In this document: piece by piece, positions 22,596 through 34,509 of the stretch
Numbering within the stretch: the first letter of the stretch is position 1
Layout of the letters: each line of letters begins with the position of its first letter
Assembly (NCBI GenBank): GCA_014529385.2
Contig: CM043946.1
Coordinates: 22,896,077-22,960,076 of the forward strand
DNA from: Adiantum capillus-veneris
Taxonomy: Eukaryota > Streptophyta > Polypodiopsida > Polypodiales > Pteridaceae
Length of the DNA: 64,000 bases
Reading direction: 5' to 3'
Notes under the pieces: generated by a model
Seen by the model: only the letters and a program-made list of their open reading frames with translations
Database searches by the model: none
Told to the model about the DNA's origin: nothing
Position numbers and translations under genes: made by a program

Positions 22596-23232
22596 TGTAT
22601 ATATATGTATGTATGTAAACGTATTGCCTATTGTTTCTAATTCGCAAATAATATATCAATACTAACTTGTATCAACACATTGATACTAAGCCATATTATA
22701 AAATTTCTTTGGTAAGGACAACCAAGTAAGACTAGTTTATCTAATACTAATCCCTCTTCCATTCAAAAAAGAAAACTTCCCTTACAATACCATCTCTTTA
22801 TCAAGCCCATTGCTAGCCTGCTGTGCAATGTTGTAGCAGGGATGAGGCCTCTTCAAACTTATCTTTAGATGGCACTTACAAGTTCTCATAGAGCTTGGAC
22901 TCTTCAAGAAGCTTAATGAGCACATCCTTGCAAAAATAGTGCTAGCGTCCTTCAACTCGAAAGCTACAAACTTGCCAAATTCTTGACTATGTTAAGAATT
23001 CCAGGAAAAGGGTTTCCAAAGATCTACTCCCTCCTCTAACATCCAATCTCTCAGGAGGAGATGGAGGTCCAACTCTTTCCCCCATCCTCAAAAGACCCAA
23101 GAAAACATGTTTACTATTCATACCTTCATGGCAGAAACTATAAAGAGCCACCGGATTCTCCTTGGGTCCGGTACTATGGTGAATGGGAACAGGTGTCAAC
23201 GAATGTTGAGGAATTTGTTCCCCTTTTCCAAT
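21517..23232. other. non-coding stretch with short repeats
   Basis: No gene recognised. A 37-bp unit is duplicated at about 22257-22331 (AAATGTATAGTAAAGGTT). An AT/(TATG)n microsatellite lies at 22551-22616. The 5' end of the following LINE may extend into the right part. Confidence 0.5.
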
Positions 23233-23950
23233 GATGGATACTCTCACTATCCTTTCTTGGAACGTTAAGGGATTGAAGACCCGAAAGAAGAGTGCCCTCT
23301 TCTGGGATGAAGTTAAGAAGGAGAAAACAGTCAATTGCTAGGCCATCCAGGAGCACCACTTGGATGCTCGTAGCAAGTGAAAGTAGGCTTTAGGAAAAAA
23401 GCTTGTATTCTACGAGAAGGATGTGACGGATGTAGTGGCGTTCTACTTATTGTGGACAAAGAATTAGAGCCAAAGATGGTTTTCAATCACCCCTCCGACA
23501 GAGTCTTTGGAGTTAGAATCAGGTGGGAAGGGGCACCATAGTGAATGTGTATGGCTCTTGCAATGCAAAAGATAGAGCTAAATTGTGGATGCATCTTAGG
23601 GATACTCCTATAGAAGGGGAGTGGCTAATGGTTGGGGATATCCATATAGTAGATAAGAGCAAGGATAGAACAGGTTCCGCCAGTATGTTGGCTGGCACTA
23701 AAAAATCTAAATGGCTGACCTTGTGTGAGAAGTGGGATATGGTTGATTAGTGGGAGATGGACCCCTGGAACAACATGCCTGGGTTCACCTACACAAGTCT
23801 CCAGTATGCCCGCACTGCCTCGAGGCTTGGCATATGTCATTGCTCTCACCAGGCTGACTGGAACCCTATCAATGCTAGAGATGAAGGTGATATCAACAAA
23901 AAAGCTAATCAAATCACATGCCCTTACACACTCAACTCAAGAAAGCTAAA
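23233..23950 (+). pseudogene. LINE endonuclease region
   Basis: The first residues read LTILSWNVKGLKTRKKSAL, the N-terminal SWNV.GL signature of the APE-like endonuclease. After an in-frame TAG comes AIQEHHLD, containing the conserved Glu region. Further pieces (WLMVGDIHIVDKSKDR and FTYTS) follow in other frames. Confidence 0.75.
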
Positions 23951-24466
23951 GGGGAGGGACATATCTCGAAAGGGGTGAAAAGGCTTCTTATAAGAAGGAC
24001 ACACATGTTCAAAGATCGCCTTTTCAGAAGCCTCACCAAGAAAGCATTGGGTAAGCTCAAGAAAGATGTGGATCTCAATAAACCTAATGTTTGGGATCTA
24101 AAAAGCGATCAAAAGCTCAGGCCCTCGAATTAAAGAAACCAGTGAGGCGCACCTCAAGCATCTCACAGTGGAGGTGACTCAGCTAACCTCTGAAAAGGCT
24201 GCTAGGCTAGCTACCAAGGATGAGCACAAACGGTGGCTCAAAGCTAAATCTAACCTGGCTAATGAGCAGCTTGAGGAAATCAAGAAGGCGAGATTTATCT
24301 CCAGGGAGACCTTCCTACAACCGGAAACCTCTAATCAAGCACATTTTTTTAGGACTTTGAAAGTCAAGAAGAGCCGGGACCGCATCCACTCACTCTATGA
24401 TGAGGATGGGAATGCAATGCAGAACCAAGATGAGATGGCTGGTCTAATGCTGAACTATCCAAGGAA

Positions 24467-25360
24467 GTGGATGAAGCCAAAGCGACTTTGCTTGAGAGTG
24501 TCGAAAAGAAGGTTCCCCAATCGGAATCCAACCGCCTGGAAGTGGCATTCTCCGAAGACGAATGTTCACTAGCATTGCAAGCTTTTGGCAAGGAGAAGTC
24601 CCCCGATTGGGATGGACTGACGGTTGAATTCTTCAAACAATTTTGGGATGATCTCACGGTCACAGTCACGTGGTTCGCTAACCAAGCCATCACTGAAGGG
24701 TCGTTGGATACAAGTGTGAAGAGAGGCCTTATAAAACCTATCCCCAAACATGTCTGCTGCTCTCAACTAAAACATTGGCGCCCTATTACTATGTTGTCAG
24801 TATCTTACAAAATTATTGCCAAGGCGATCATCCTCAGACTAGCCCTTCTACTAAACAGGATCATCTCTCCCCATCAACATGGGTTCATTAAAAGAAGATC
24901 CATTTATGACAATATCTTGGCAGCACTGGTGGGCATCAAATACACAACCTCCACCAAGCAAGAGTGCATTCTGCTACAGCTTGACCTTGACAAGGCTTAT
25001 GGAAGAATAACATGGTCATATATAGAAGATGTCATGGAAGCTTTGGACTTTGGGCTTCGTCTATGTCACCTCATTTGCACTCTAGGCGCTAGCAACCAGT
25101 CAAAGCTCTAGTTTAATGACAGAATTGTAGGCCCTTTGAGATGAAAAGGTCTATTAAGCAGGGATGCCTCCTGGCCCCCTTGCCTTTTGCCATTGGATCG
25201 CATCCTCTCATCACGATGCTCGAAGCCAGTGCTGCGCGAGGGAAGATACAAGGCTTGACTTTACCGTGCAATGACTAGCTCTTGGCAAAACTGTTTGCAA
25301 ATGACTCGCTCCTCTTCTTGAAGGCATGTCCCCATGTTGTCAGGAAAGCTCTGGAGATTG
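24467..25360 (+). pseudogene. LINE reverse transcriptase region
   Basis: Recognisable RT blocks in order: SPDWDGLTVEFFKQFW, KHWRPITMLSVSYKIIAKAI, ISPHQHGFIKRRSIYDNI, LLQLDLDKAYGRITWSYI, KQGCLLAPLPFAI and LFANDSLLFL. The catalytic F/YADD box reads FAND, so one metal-binding Asp is changed. In-frame stops occur after SNQSKL and elsewhere. It is inactive. Confidence 0.88.
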
Positions 25361-27737
25361 TGCAAATGTTGTCGTGGTCTTGAGTTCTAAGTGTAATATG
25401 GAGAAGATGAGGCTGATCTCCCTCGAAAAAGGACTCCTTCCACCCTCCTGACTGGACATGGGAGATTGTCTCAAAAGGAAATATCTTCGGGCCCTTGGGA
25501 GTCCCCCTTGGGGATGGATGTAACTCACAAACAAAGATTTCATTGGGTCCTTGAAAAAGTCAAACAAAAATGATAAGATGGGAGTATGCTTTTCTCCCAT
25601 TCCTGAGCCGGATTAAAGTGATAAATTCATTTATGCTCTCTTATATTGCCTTCACCAGCCCACTTCTTAAGATGGCTAAGTGTCACAGGAAAGGAATCTT
25701 AAAACCAGTAAAAAGATTTTTATGGGAAAACAACACGAAAACCTCCAAGCCATGGTAGTGGGCCAAATGGGAGTCAGTCGGAGTCAGTCGCTTGACCATT
25801 AAACCAAGGAGGTCTTGGAATTCTTAACCTAGTTACCCATGTTGAGGCCTTGTGCGCCAAATTTGTGATATCCTTGGCTAAACAGAACCAAGCTTGGGCT
25901 ATCATGACCAAGGATATATTAGATGCAACTAAACTTGGTTCGAAAGGTGGGAAGTGGAAAGGGGTAGAGTTTCACGACAAACTTTCCGCCCCGACGTGGT
26001 CTAGACTAAGTTTAGGTAGCATCTCAAGGGAACTCGTGAGGAAGTGCAAAAGAGAAGCAACTGAGGTATTGGAGTGAGGGGAAGAAACCAGGTACTTCAA
26101 GACCTCCATCTTGCACTGGTCCCCCTGGCTCACTTAAGTTTTAGAGCCACCACAAAGTAGAAACTGCCAGGAAGTGAATAATAAGGGTCTGAATCGGCTT
26201 GCTCACTTCAAGGACGGTAACAATAAGAGCTAAAAAACCATTGACTTGCTGACAACCCAATATCAACTAAATGGCTACGAGATATTGTTAGTCAACAGAG
26301 TGATGTAATGCCAATCTGTGAATCCGGGTTTGAGTAAAACGCCTAGAGATGGCCCGGAAGTAGTATTTTCTCTAAACCCCATTCTAAAGGCATCTATCAT
26401 GCATTAATGCACAAGGATAAGTGGTCTAGCCCCCTCAACAAAACATGGAAGAGACAATGGCCAGAAGAACGGTGGGAGGAAGTCATGGAGAACATGTGGA
26501 AGCCAAAGTGGTCATAGATTATGAAGATTTTTTTGTGGAAAGTGATCTGGGGTGCTCTACCGACATGCGTAAAGATCTAGGAAAGAGGAATTGGGTCTGA
26601 TCGTTGCTTGGGGTGCATGATAGCTAGTGAAGACAATCCACCTTTTCATGGAATGCCTGACAAGGAAAATATGCAAAGGACATGGCATATCAGATTCTTC
26701 AAGACTGATTTGTTCCTTGGTGGCAAGAAGATGGGAAGCCTTCTTCTTATTATCTGCACTCAAACTATCGGGTAATTCTTCTTTCACCATATATGGTAGG
26801 CAAGGAACCGCCGTGTGTTTGAGGGAGACCTTGATGTAGCAAGCTTCTCAAAGATTATACAAGAAAGCAGAGTGATGATCTATACGCTCGGACATGCGAT
26901 AATGTCAGCCTGCGAGAAGTAAAAATCTAGAACTATAAATCACTGGTTATAATCAGCCTCGGTGAGAGGCGATAGACATCCATTTTGTAAACTTCAGCAC
27001 CTCAAGGCTCGGCCTGAGCTTGAGGCTGTTTTGTAAATTTTATGATGTGCTTAACAATCCACTTTGCAAAAAATAAAGAAGAAGAAGAAGAAGTGTAGTT
27101 CTACAAGCCTTGAAGTTTGCTTAACCTCTCCAAATTTGCTTCAAAATTGTATACTGAATTTTCTTGCTTGGTAATATTTGGGTATAGATGAGTTCTGTGT
27201 GGGTTCATTCTAACTCCCTAGACCAAAGAGTCATGGTGAGTTTCGAAGAAAGAGGTTGCAAAGGAAACCTCTTTCGACCCTCCCGCCTGCTTCTAAACCC
27301 TTGGAGGATTCGCTAGTCAACCCGTGTTGAGGCCAAACGGTTTCTAACACAAAGCCTTTGTGCGGGTTCGAATTAGAACGCCCTAGACTAAAGAGTCAAA
27401 GCGAGTTTCTGCAAAAAGGCAGCCTTATAGATGAATTTCAATGAGATTTCAAACCCAAACACCCCCCCACATACACACGCAAAAAGCTAGCTTTGATTAA
27501 AACTTTTGTGTGACAAGACTAGCCCCTTCATTGTAAGGGGGGCCCTATGGCAAACATTCTCACCTTCCCATGTTCCAATAGAAGCTGGAAATGGATAGAG
27601 TGACATGAGTAGTACCAGTAACAGTAGTTTTGATATGGATGCTTCTTGATAGCAGTTTGCAGCTTGGAAATACTAATACAGCATGGTCGTCTGCCTCTGC
27701 GACGCGTTCATCATGAGGGCTTGGAACAAATTGGGCT

Positions 27738-28349
27738 TCAAAATTTCACATGTGTTAAAGGAGCAGGGGAGCAGTCATGCTGTTGATGGTGGAGGAAACC
27801 GTCACCACCACATCGAGGTGGTATGATGAGGGGTTTCAAAGGAGGCTTCTCAACAATGTCAAGCTTGAAAGGTGACTGATCATGTGATGGTCTTTGCTGA
27901 CTTAATAGGCTTGGCTTCACAAAGGCAGAACCTGAAATGGGCAAAGGGGAACAGGCTTTGTGGCTTATAATCGGGTCCTTCGTGCTGCACCATGCTGTGG
28001 ATTTCGATTGGTGTACATCTCTTACTATATCTAAAGCCTCCCTCATGCTTGGTCTCTTTGTCGGGTCCTTCCGAAGACACACAAGAGCTAAATGTGCCAC
28101 CATTTTTGCCCCTCTTGAAGGAAAATTTCCCCGTAATTTTGGGTCCATCAACAGAAAGAGTTTCCCTTCATCTACCAAAAAAGGTTTGGCCCACTTCACT
28201 AGGTTAAGACTCTCATTCTTTGTTGCTCCTCCATCTAAGTGTTGCTTTCCACTTAGCAGCTCAAGCAAGATCACCCCGAAACTCCACACGTTACTCTTGA
28301 GTGTCAATTCACCTCGGCTTACTGTCTCAGGCGCTCTATAAGCATTCAC
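27738..28349 (-). CDS. RLCK-type pseudokinase, exon 4 (C-lobe and tail)
   Basis: Residues 478-680 of a predicted 680-aa protein. It starts after an AAAG acceptor with the activation-segment end NAYRAPE (APE box kept), then LTLKSNVWSFGVILLELLSG, where the usual DVWSFG Asp is Asn, WAKPFLVDEGKL, DPKLRGNFPSRG and KDPTKRPSM with the conserved Arg of subdomain XI. A ~90-residue Pro/Ser-rich tail follows, ending TAA-free up to TGA at 27738-27740. The exon is clean, with no frameshift. See the exon 1 entry for function. Confidence 0.85.
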   Translation of the reverse strand: MNAYRAPETVSRGELTLKSNVWSFGVILLELLSGKQHLDGGATKNESLNLVKWAKPFLVDEGKLFLLMDPKLRGNFPSRGAKMVAHLALVCLRKDPTKRPSMREALDIVRDVHQSKSTAWCSTKDPIISHKACSPLPISGSAFVKPSLLSQQRPSHDQSPFKLDIVEKPPLKPLIIPPRCGGDGFLHHQQHDCSPAPLTHVKF

Positions 28350-28707
28350 CTTTAGCAACAAATTGCATGTCAATATTTTCCTTCAGACATTTCAAGTCTA
28401 GAAGTGAGGTGTGGTCTTGCACTATAATAACATGCATGAAAACATCCATACACATGTAAACAAACAAAGAAACATTTGTGCACATATAAACATGTATGTA
28501 CATACATACATAGCCATGCATATACAATCGACACAAAATCGTAAATTGTATGTATCAACATACATAAAATGTCTGTAAATACATAGCCATGCATGTACAA
28601 TCAACACAAAATTGTTGCACTGAAGTCTGTGTGTTGTGCGTGTACATGTCGGCATGCATGTATGCATGCAAACAAACATATGACTTCATATGCATCGCCA
28701 CACTTAC
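28350..28707 (-). other. pseudokinase intron 3 with CATA-rich repeats
   Basis: Intron between exons 3 and 4, rich in CATACATA and CATGCATG repeats. Open frames in it are composition artefacts. Confidence 0.7.
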
Positions 28708-28833
28708 TCTTGGACTGCTCGAACAGGTCTGCATCTTGGAGTTAAGTGGACTCAAAAACCTATAAAGGGATACTTTTGAGCTATAGTCATGATCCACCTG
28801 TATACTGGATGCTCGGAATTCTCTGTACAAAAC
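28708..28833 (-). CDS. RLCK-type pseudokinase, exon 3 (catalytic-loop region)
   Basis: Residues 436-477, flanked by a GACAG acceptor and a GTAAGT donor, both introns phase 0. It aligns to the RLCK segment that normally reads Y/FRDFKASNILLD...KLSDFGLA. Here the loop reads YREFRASSIQVD, so the catalytic Asp is Glu (residue 440), and the DFG position reads LYR (residues 458-460). Both metal- and proton-handling acidic residues are therefore missing although the frame is intact. Confidence 0.82.
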
Positions 28834-29019
28834 CTGTCATGAGTTCATCAATGAGAAGGCAAATGCACAGGAAAAACTGGGAAACTTGCTTTCATCGCTC
28901 TGGAAGCTTTCCAAGTGCATCAAGAAGACACAATGGAACGTGTGCTCCAATTACTGCTGATGGGAGCATCCCACAAATCTATTCAACTAAAATCCACACA
29001 TGAAGAAACTGCTACTTAC

Positions 29020-29283
29020 GATGTCTGGAAACAGTTCATGCAATCTTGCCAGCCCTCCAGCTGCCCCATATGCAATCTTCATTCGCGACGACCATTCCAA
29101 AGGAGGCATATCTGACATTCCGAAAAGCAAAGAAAAAAGGGTCCCCTTCCTCAACCTCTCATACACCAGCATGTGTTCTGCACACCCATCTTCTCCATAG
29201 AAGCCAATAAGCTGGCACACATGCAATGGTTGATGCAATTCATGTGCAACCGTTGACAACTTTAGCATCCATTCTTGTGATCC
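29020..29283 (-). CDS. RLCK-type pseudokinase, exon 2
   Basis: Residues 348-435, between a TATGCAG acceptor and a GTAAGT donor. It contains GSQEWMLKLSTVAHEL (helix C region, where the conserved Glu is Lys), LIGFYGEDG, LVYERLRKGTL and PLEWSSRMKIAYGAAGGLARL. This order is diagnostic of plant receptor-like cytoplasmic kinases of the PBS1/PCRK type (subfamily VII-like). Confidence 0.85.
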
Positions 29284-29590
29284 CTGCATAAATACAAATA
29301 AATCCTCTCCATACCAAATTAAAGCCAGTACCAAATTAAAGAGGCCACCATATGCAGGTTGCATGTGTGTGTGGATGTATGCGGGTGTTGGCCACATGTG
29401 TAAAAATGCAAAAGACCTGATTATTTTACACTGAAACACATGCTTGTCTATTGTGGCATTCCATGAACCATGACGCCCAGAAACATAACTAAGGCAAATA
29501 TTGACGACTTCGCAATGTATGCATTCACCGAGCAGGAAAAACAAGGGTACAGAAACATGAGCTCCAAGAGAACCTGTCATAGGCAATCAC

Positions 29591-30631
29591 CTGGTGTTGT
29601 GGTTCCTTCAATACAAGAACCACCACATCCTGATGCTTGCCCACCTTATAATTCCCTTTCGGCTTGATGGTCCCATTGAAGCACACATCTGCATCAGCAA
29701 TTCGACAACCAAGGCTGAAGTTTTGGCAAGCAGACAAGAGCTCATCATATGTGAAACACCTCAACGGCCAAACTGCTAGTGCATCCCTAGTAGGAGGTGG
29801 AAGAGGCTGAAACTTTGGAGCTTGGTGATTGGCTTGCAACATCAAATTTTCACGAGGGATCAAGGATGAATTGATCTCGGTATCATTTTGTGGTTGGTTG
29901 AACAATGAATTGCTACCAATTTGCGTCTGATGGCATGATGCTCTGCATGACAATGGTGAAACTGCTCTAAGTGAAGATTTGCTGTGCTTTGAAGCCGAAG
30001 GTAATTGGATACTAGTATGCATACATGCACCCTCGATTGTGCTCGATCTTAAGCTACCCACAGAAGCACATGGTGTGTTGTGAACATTTTCAGAAGGAAG
30101 AGGGAGTCGATATACGTTGGATGATTGCCCAGCCTTAGGAAGCAAGCCTGAAACCTGGCGTGGGGAAGGAAGAGGTTGAAAATTTGTGCATGCATCATCT
30201 ACATGGGGACAGAGATGGAGATGAGCGGCAGCAACTGACGGTAGATTTTTGCCTGTGGAATCAAGATGCCTGCTGGGGTGGGGACGGAAAGCTGTGGCGG
30301 CAACCATAAGCAAGGCCGAACCTAGCTCAGTCGCAGAACGTGCTCGGCCACCAAGAGGCAACAGGGGTGACGAAGCCTCAGGACCAACCGTTTTGGATTC
30401 TCTGCTTCCGTAGCTTGGGTGAGAGGATCTCAGCTTTGGGTTGCTGTTGATAAACCATTGGGCGTTCTGGATTGCACGCACTCTGTTTCGAAAGCTCCTG
30501 CGGGCAGATGAAAGGGCGGATGCTGTGGGTGGGCTCGATTCTTGATCCGAATCAGAACCCGCAATTTCTTCAAGACTAACTGCTCGCTCGTTGTGCTTCT
30601 TTTTCAGCTTCTGCATTGGAAAGCACTTCAT
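29591..30631 (-). CDS. RLCK-type pseudokinase, exon 1 (start, long N-terminus, N-lobe start)
   Basis: The gene is join(27738..28349, 28708..28833, 29020..29283, 29591..30631) on the minus strand: four exons, all GT-AG, all phase 0, 680 aa. The start MKCF matches the N-terminus of PCRK-type RLCKs. A ~290-residue Ser/Pro-rich, probably disordered region follows before RCFTYDELLSACQNFSLG (about residue 291). The Gly-rich loop is replaced by IADADVCFNG; Lys 342 (VLVLKEP) may be the VAVK Lys. Family members act in plasma-membrane immune and developmental signalling. With loop, helix-C Glu, HRD and DFG all altered, this one likely works as a scaffold or regulator (inference). The exon ends CAG|GTGATT. 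Confidence 0.85.
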
Positions 30632-30927
30632 TTCTGACTCTTTACCTTGCTATTGGAGCTCTCACCCTCTCTTTACACTAGAGTAGCGCCCTCGGACAGA
30701 AGAGAGCGGGCCCGTCTAGAGCCGCGCTTCTGCAGAAAAGCATGAAATTCACAATAGCTTGCCTTGCGAATTGGACATCCGCTCACCTTCCATTTCAAGC
30801 ACATGCCCCTCTTTCTCCCTCTCTCTGTCTCTACCCTTTGCTGTTAAGGACTTCCTTTCTTGAATCATGCGATTGCAGCATCCCAATGGGCAAGGTGATC
30901 ACGCAGCTGATATCATACTGTAAAGCC

Positions 30928-30929
<2 letters not shown>

Positions 30930-30962
<33 letters not shown>
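30930..30962. repeat. (GA)n microsatellite
   Basis: A GA run about 300 bp upstream of the pseudokinase start codon, where it could form part of a promoter region (CT/GA tracts are common near plant promoters). No direct evidence of function. Confidence 0.95.
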
Positions 30963-30966
<4 letters not shown>

Positions 30967-31960
30967 CTCAATAGTCAAAGACAAACATGTGTTGAATTGC
31001 TAGAAGTTGATAGTTTTCACGGGTGGGGAGAACTTGAGAAGGAACCAAGAGCCTAGAGGGAGGAAGGGAGAATGTATTTTGTCTCCAACATTTCAACTTT
31101 GAATGTTGGAACTTTGAAAGTGGAGGTTCTTGTATTCATCAATTGTTATCAATCATAAACCGAGAACCACATGAAAACCTCCTTCTTTGGTTTCAAGTTG
31201 CCAAGACATATCCATAATTGCCCACAACACACACACAACACACATACACACAAAAACAAACAAACAAGTGCCCACCACACTGTTATGAAGATGAACTTTC
31301 ATGGCAGCTCCTCTAAGTGCAAGTGGCCACTTGATATAAAATGTTTCTAAAGGTTTGTGGTTATTGGCCTCCATGGCCATAAAAGAACTTCGCGATGGCG
31401 CATGCTCTATAGGACTTTGCATCAAACTTAAAAGGGACTTTCTGAAAATCATTGCGATGTCAACATGAGTTAGGTTAGACTTTGAGGTTTTCTCCCTAGT
31501 AGTTGGGCTTTCTCTCGAGCCTCGTTGTAGTGCCTTCTATTGGGTTTGAAAAACATTTGCATGGCAGTGAGTGTTTGCATCCCAAACTATGACCAACCAT
31601 TTATGACTAGATATAATTGAAGTTAAAAAGGATCCGTAATAAGGTGCTATTGCATTGCTTCACTTCTTCGATGGAAAAAAGGGCAAAGGAAAACATTTAT
31701 GCTTCCTCAAAGTGTAAACATTATTTGTCCAATGACGGAGCACGGATGCAGGCAAGAGTAGATGAGTATGTATGCCAAATGTGGATTTTGGGACCATAAA
31801 GTGAGTTTTTGATGTCCATGAGCCAGGGTACTTGGAAGTTGTCGAAGTGCAGGTTTATGGGCAGATTAGCTTGAAGTACTCTTCAAGCTTGCCTTTACAA
31901 CTCGTTGATGGACGGGGACATTATAAGCACTTGAAGTTTTTTGAGGATTGGGGAATTCAA
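30963..31960. other. intergenic stretch
   Basis: No gene recognised. A short ACACACACA-rich tract lies near 31230-31256. The stretch ends at the copia solo LTR. Confidence 0.5.
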
Positions 31961-32187
31961 TGTTACCATATACATGTGGTAGTGACGTGTGTGAACACAC
32001 TAGGACCGCCGGGGCATTTTTTCCCTCTTTAGGAGGTTTCTCCCGTCGAGCATTGTATATACGCCCATCACTCTAGGGCTATCTATCTTTCCATTGCACA
32101 CTAAGTAACACAGTCTCTATTGTGTTCCTTGAGCTTCCTTCGTCTTCTCCAAGCTGTGTGCGTTTCTCTGCAACCCTAATTCCAACA
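31961..32187 (+). mobile_element. copia solo LTR with target duplication
   Basis: A 227-bp sequence with TGTTACC...CCAACA ends, the same length as the LTRs of the complete element at 42439. No primer site follows. The flanks are TTCAA (31956-31960) and TTCAG (32188-32192), a 4/5-matching target duplication, so it is the product of LTR-LTR recombination. Confidence 0.9.
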
Positions 32188-32459
32188 TTCAGGTCTACAG
32201 CTCTTGGACCAGTTTTGGAATGCGTGCCCGAGTGGTCGATTTCAACTCGCCTAAGTTTGGTTGATAGGCTCTGTTATGCTATGAATTATAATATGTGCTT
32301 TACGATGTTGGAATCGAGCTTAAATTTTTTGAGTTATGCTCAAAATAGTCAAGGTTGAATGGTTTTTGTGATTTTGGATCTTCATTGGACTGGGAAAAAT
32401 CAATCCAATGATGGTTTTTTTAATATGCATGCCGTTTGGTGGTTTGATGATGTTCAATA

Positions 32460-32602
32460 AGCTTACAAAACCAACCAAGAGTTTTTGGGTTCAACTTCAG
32501 CTTTAGATGAGTTTTCTATTACCAGAATACAGCTTACAAAACCGATCAAGAGTTTTTGGGTTCAACTTAAGCTTTAGATGAGTATTCTATTACCAGAATA
32601 CT
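32460..32602 (+). repeat. 72-bp tandem duplication
   Basis: The block beginning GCTTACAAAACCAACCAAGA and ending CTATTACCAGAATAC is present twice in a row with a few substitutions. No coding content. Confidence 0.85.
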
Positions 32603-32939
32603 CTTTTCCTGGGACAATTGAGAAGTGAATTTTGGAGTTTCAGGAGGGAAGCCACCACGGAGCACCACATGGTAGCTCACTAAGCCCACATACGTATTTT
32701 CATTGAGGGCAGCCATGCTTTATATGTTGAAGGTGCCTCACTTCAAGGGCATCTCAAGGGAGAGAGAAAAAAATCTCTCTCCTTACGAGCTTTGGGCTTG
32801 TGCAACTATGCTGTGATGTCCCTTTCTGGTGGCAGGCGCTGAACCGATTCTTGAAAATCTAGTAAAAGGGATATATGAATTTTTTTTGAATTGAAAGCTA
32901 TAAAACTTGAAGGTAGAAGTGCAAAGGGTTCTGCATCAG

Positions 32940-34410
32940 AGCCCACAAAACATCCTCCATGATGGGATGAGGATGAATGATGTATGTGGTGTGATAATTT
33001 AGATCGTGAATGTAAATATTTGAAGAATTTGATGAAGCTTACAAGAAAAATATAGTATTTTGGAAGGATAAGAAACTCATTTCAGCAAAACTAGTGAGCC
33101 TATCCGCTTAAACTTTGGTAGAGGTGCTGTGAAGAAGCTAGTCAACGAGATGCAGCTTAATGTTACTCTTGTTTAACAACAACTTACGGATTGCAGGTGT
33201 ATGCTAATGATGATGATGAAGGTGTTAAAGCTAAAGAAAATTTATGGCCTTATGTTTTAAAAATAGTTGAATAAAACAAGGTGGTTGACAAAAATCTATG
33301 CCAAGTGGAAGAATACATTCAAAAACTATAGTGTGGTCAAACCTAGTGGACTAAATCTTAGGCCAATGAATCTATAGTGGAAGAGAAGCGTAAAAGGGAT
33401 GAAAACAATGCATGATTGTCAAATAGGAATTCAAGGTCCAAGAGGACAAAGAAGGAGACTACTTTCGAGCTAATTCATGCTCTTGAAGTGGTTATGGAGG
33501 AGGCACCAAAGGATAAGAAACAAGGTAAGCCTAGAGGACCTTCTTACAATCGAAAGCTGACATTGAATTGGCTATAGATTAAAAAAAGTTTTTGAAGAGT
33601 GTATCCTCCATAACAAGGTGGATCTCACATTAGGAAACATCTTGGGGATAGTAAAGCGTGAATTTCATAAAATAATCATCAAGAGGAAATGATAGGCACC
33701 AAGTGAATCGGAATTCGATCTAGTCTAGAGTCAGTTGATTTGACATATCATGTCAATTTTGGACCCTTATGAAGAAGAATTTGAAGATGAGGGATCAAAA
33801 ATGATGGTGGTTTCAAATCAAATTAGACTTAAGGTAAAGCATGTTTATTTTAATGATAATGGAGATGTTGAAATTATGCCCAAGGGCCACTTTTCAAGGA
33901 CTCATTGGGCTAGAGCAATGATGGAGACCATTCTCAAACTTGGAAATGTTGATGAGCCGATTTTAGCACTTATTGATCATAATTCAAAAGATTAATCTTA
34001 TGGCAAATAGATTTCACCAAAGGGAAAAGTGGCCAACCAATATGGATTGTGGTTGGAAAATTTGAGCTACCAATATGTCTTTAGGTGACCTTAATGGTGC
34101 ATGTGAAAACATGAAATTAAGTATTGGAAATGTTTGTGATGAGAGAAACTTTTTTATGCAGGAACATTCTTCCTACCCGCTTATATTGGGACAACCATAT
34201 ATTACGGCCTTTTGTATGGAGACAAAGGTTGGATGATGGTTCAACTTATGCGAGCATCGAGTAGAGATGGTAAAAGAGCTCTTCAAATTTTCAATGTATG
34301 CATTGATCATGCTAGAAATAAGGATACTTGCACGAACAACCATTGCAAAAGATACATAACAAGTTTAAAGAATAGAGGCTTGCTTGGGAATTTAGAATTT
34401 TGGGACTAAC
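32940..34410 (+). pseudogene. decayed gypsy-like gag-protease region
   Basis: Fragments in several frames: a zinc-knuckle-like CMWCDNLDREC near 32980-33015 (final spacing altered), an FGRGAVKKLVNEMQLN-like segment near 33110-33160, LTLGNILGIVKREFHKIII near 33630-33690, then a retropepsin-like stretch with LALIDHNSKD (33960-33995) and YPLILGQPYITA (34180-34205). The order zinc knuckle, linker and protease fits a Ty3/gypsy gag-pro junction. The catalytic Asp-Ser/Thr-Gly triplet is not present as such (Asp-His-Asn). Stops and frameshifts are frequent. It is a relic. Confidence 0.5.
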
Positions 34411-34509
34411 ATCTGCAAGCTTGGCGTTGCTGCGTAGCCCTCGCCATTTCTAACTTATTGGTGGTGTCGCCTTTGCAATGGCTACTCTGTAGCATGTGCA
34501 AAGAAGAGA

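Larger units (their letters stand above)
23233..27093 (+). mobile_element. degenerate L1-type LINE
   Basis: Starts with an endonuclease-type opening, runs through reverse transcriptase and a C-terminal LINE-like region, and ends near 27066-27092 in CAAAAAATAAAGAAGAAG, a typical plant LINE tail with (GAA)n. Multiple stops and frameshifts break the frame. No clear target duplication was identified, and the 5' end is approximate. Confidence 0.8.

Noticed and set aside
22551-22616. (TATG)n array as a CRISPR-like repeat
   Set aside because: Plain tetranucleotide microsatellite without spacers.
27880-28341. ORFs on both strands inside pseudokinase exon 4
   Set aside because: The minus-strand kinase frame explains the region; the others lack motifs.
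28422-28679. Cys/Met/Tyr-rich ORFs in pseudokinase intron 3
   Set aside because: Produced by CATA/CATG repeats within an intron.
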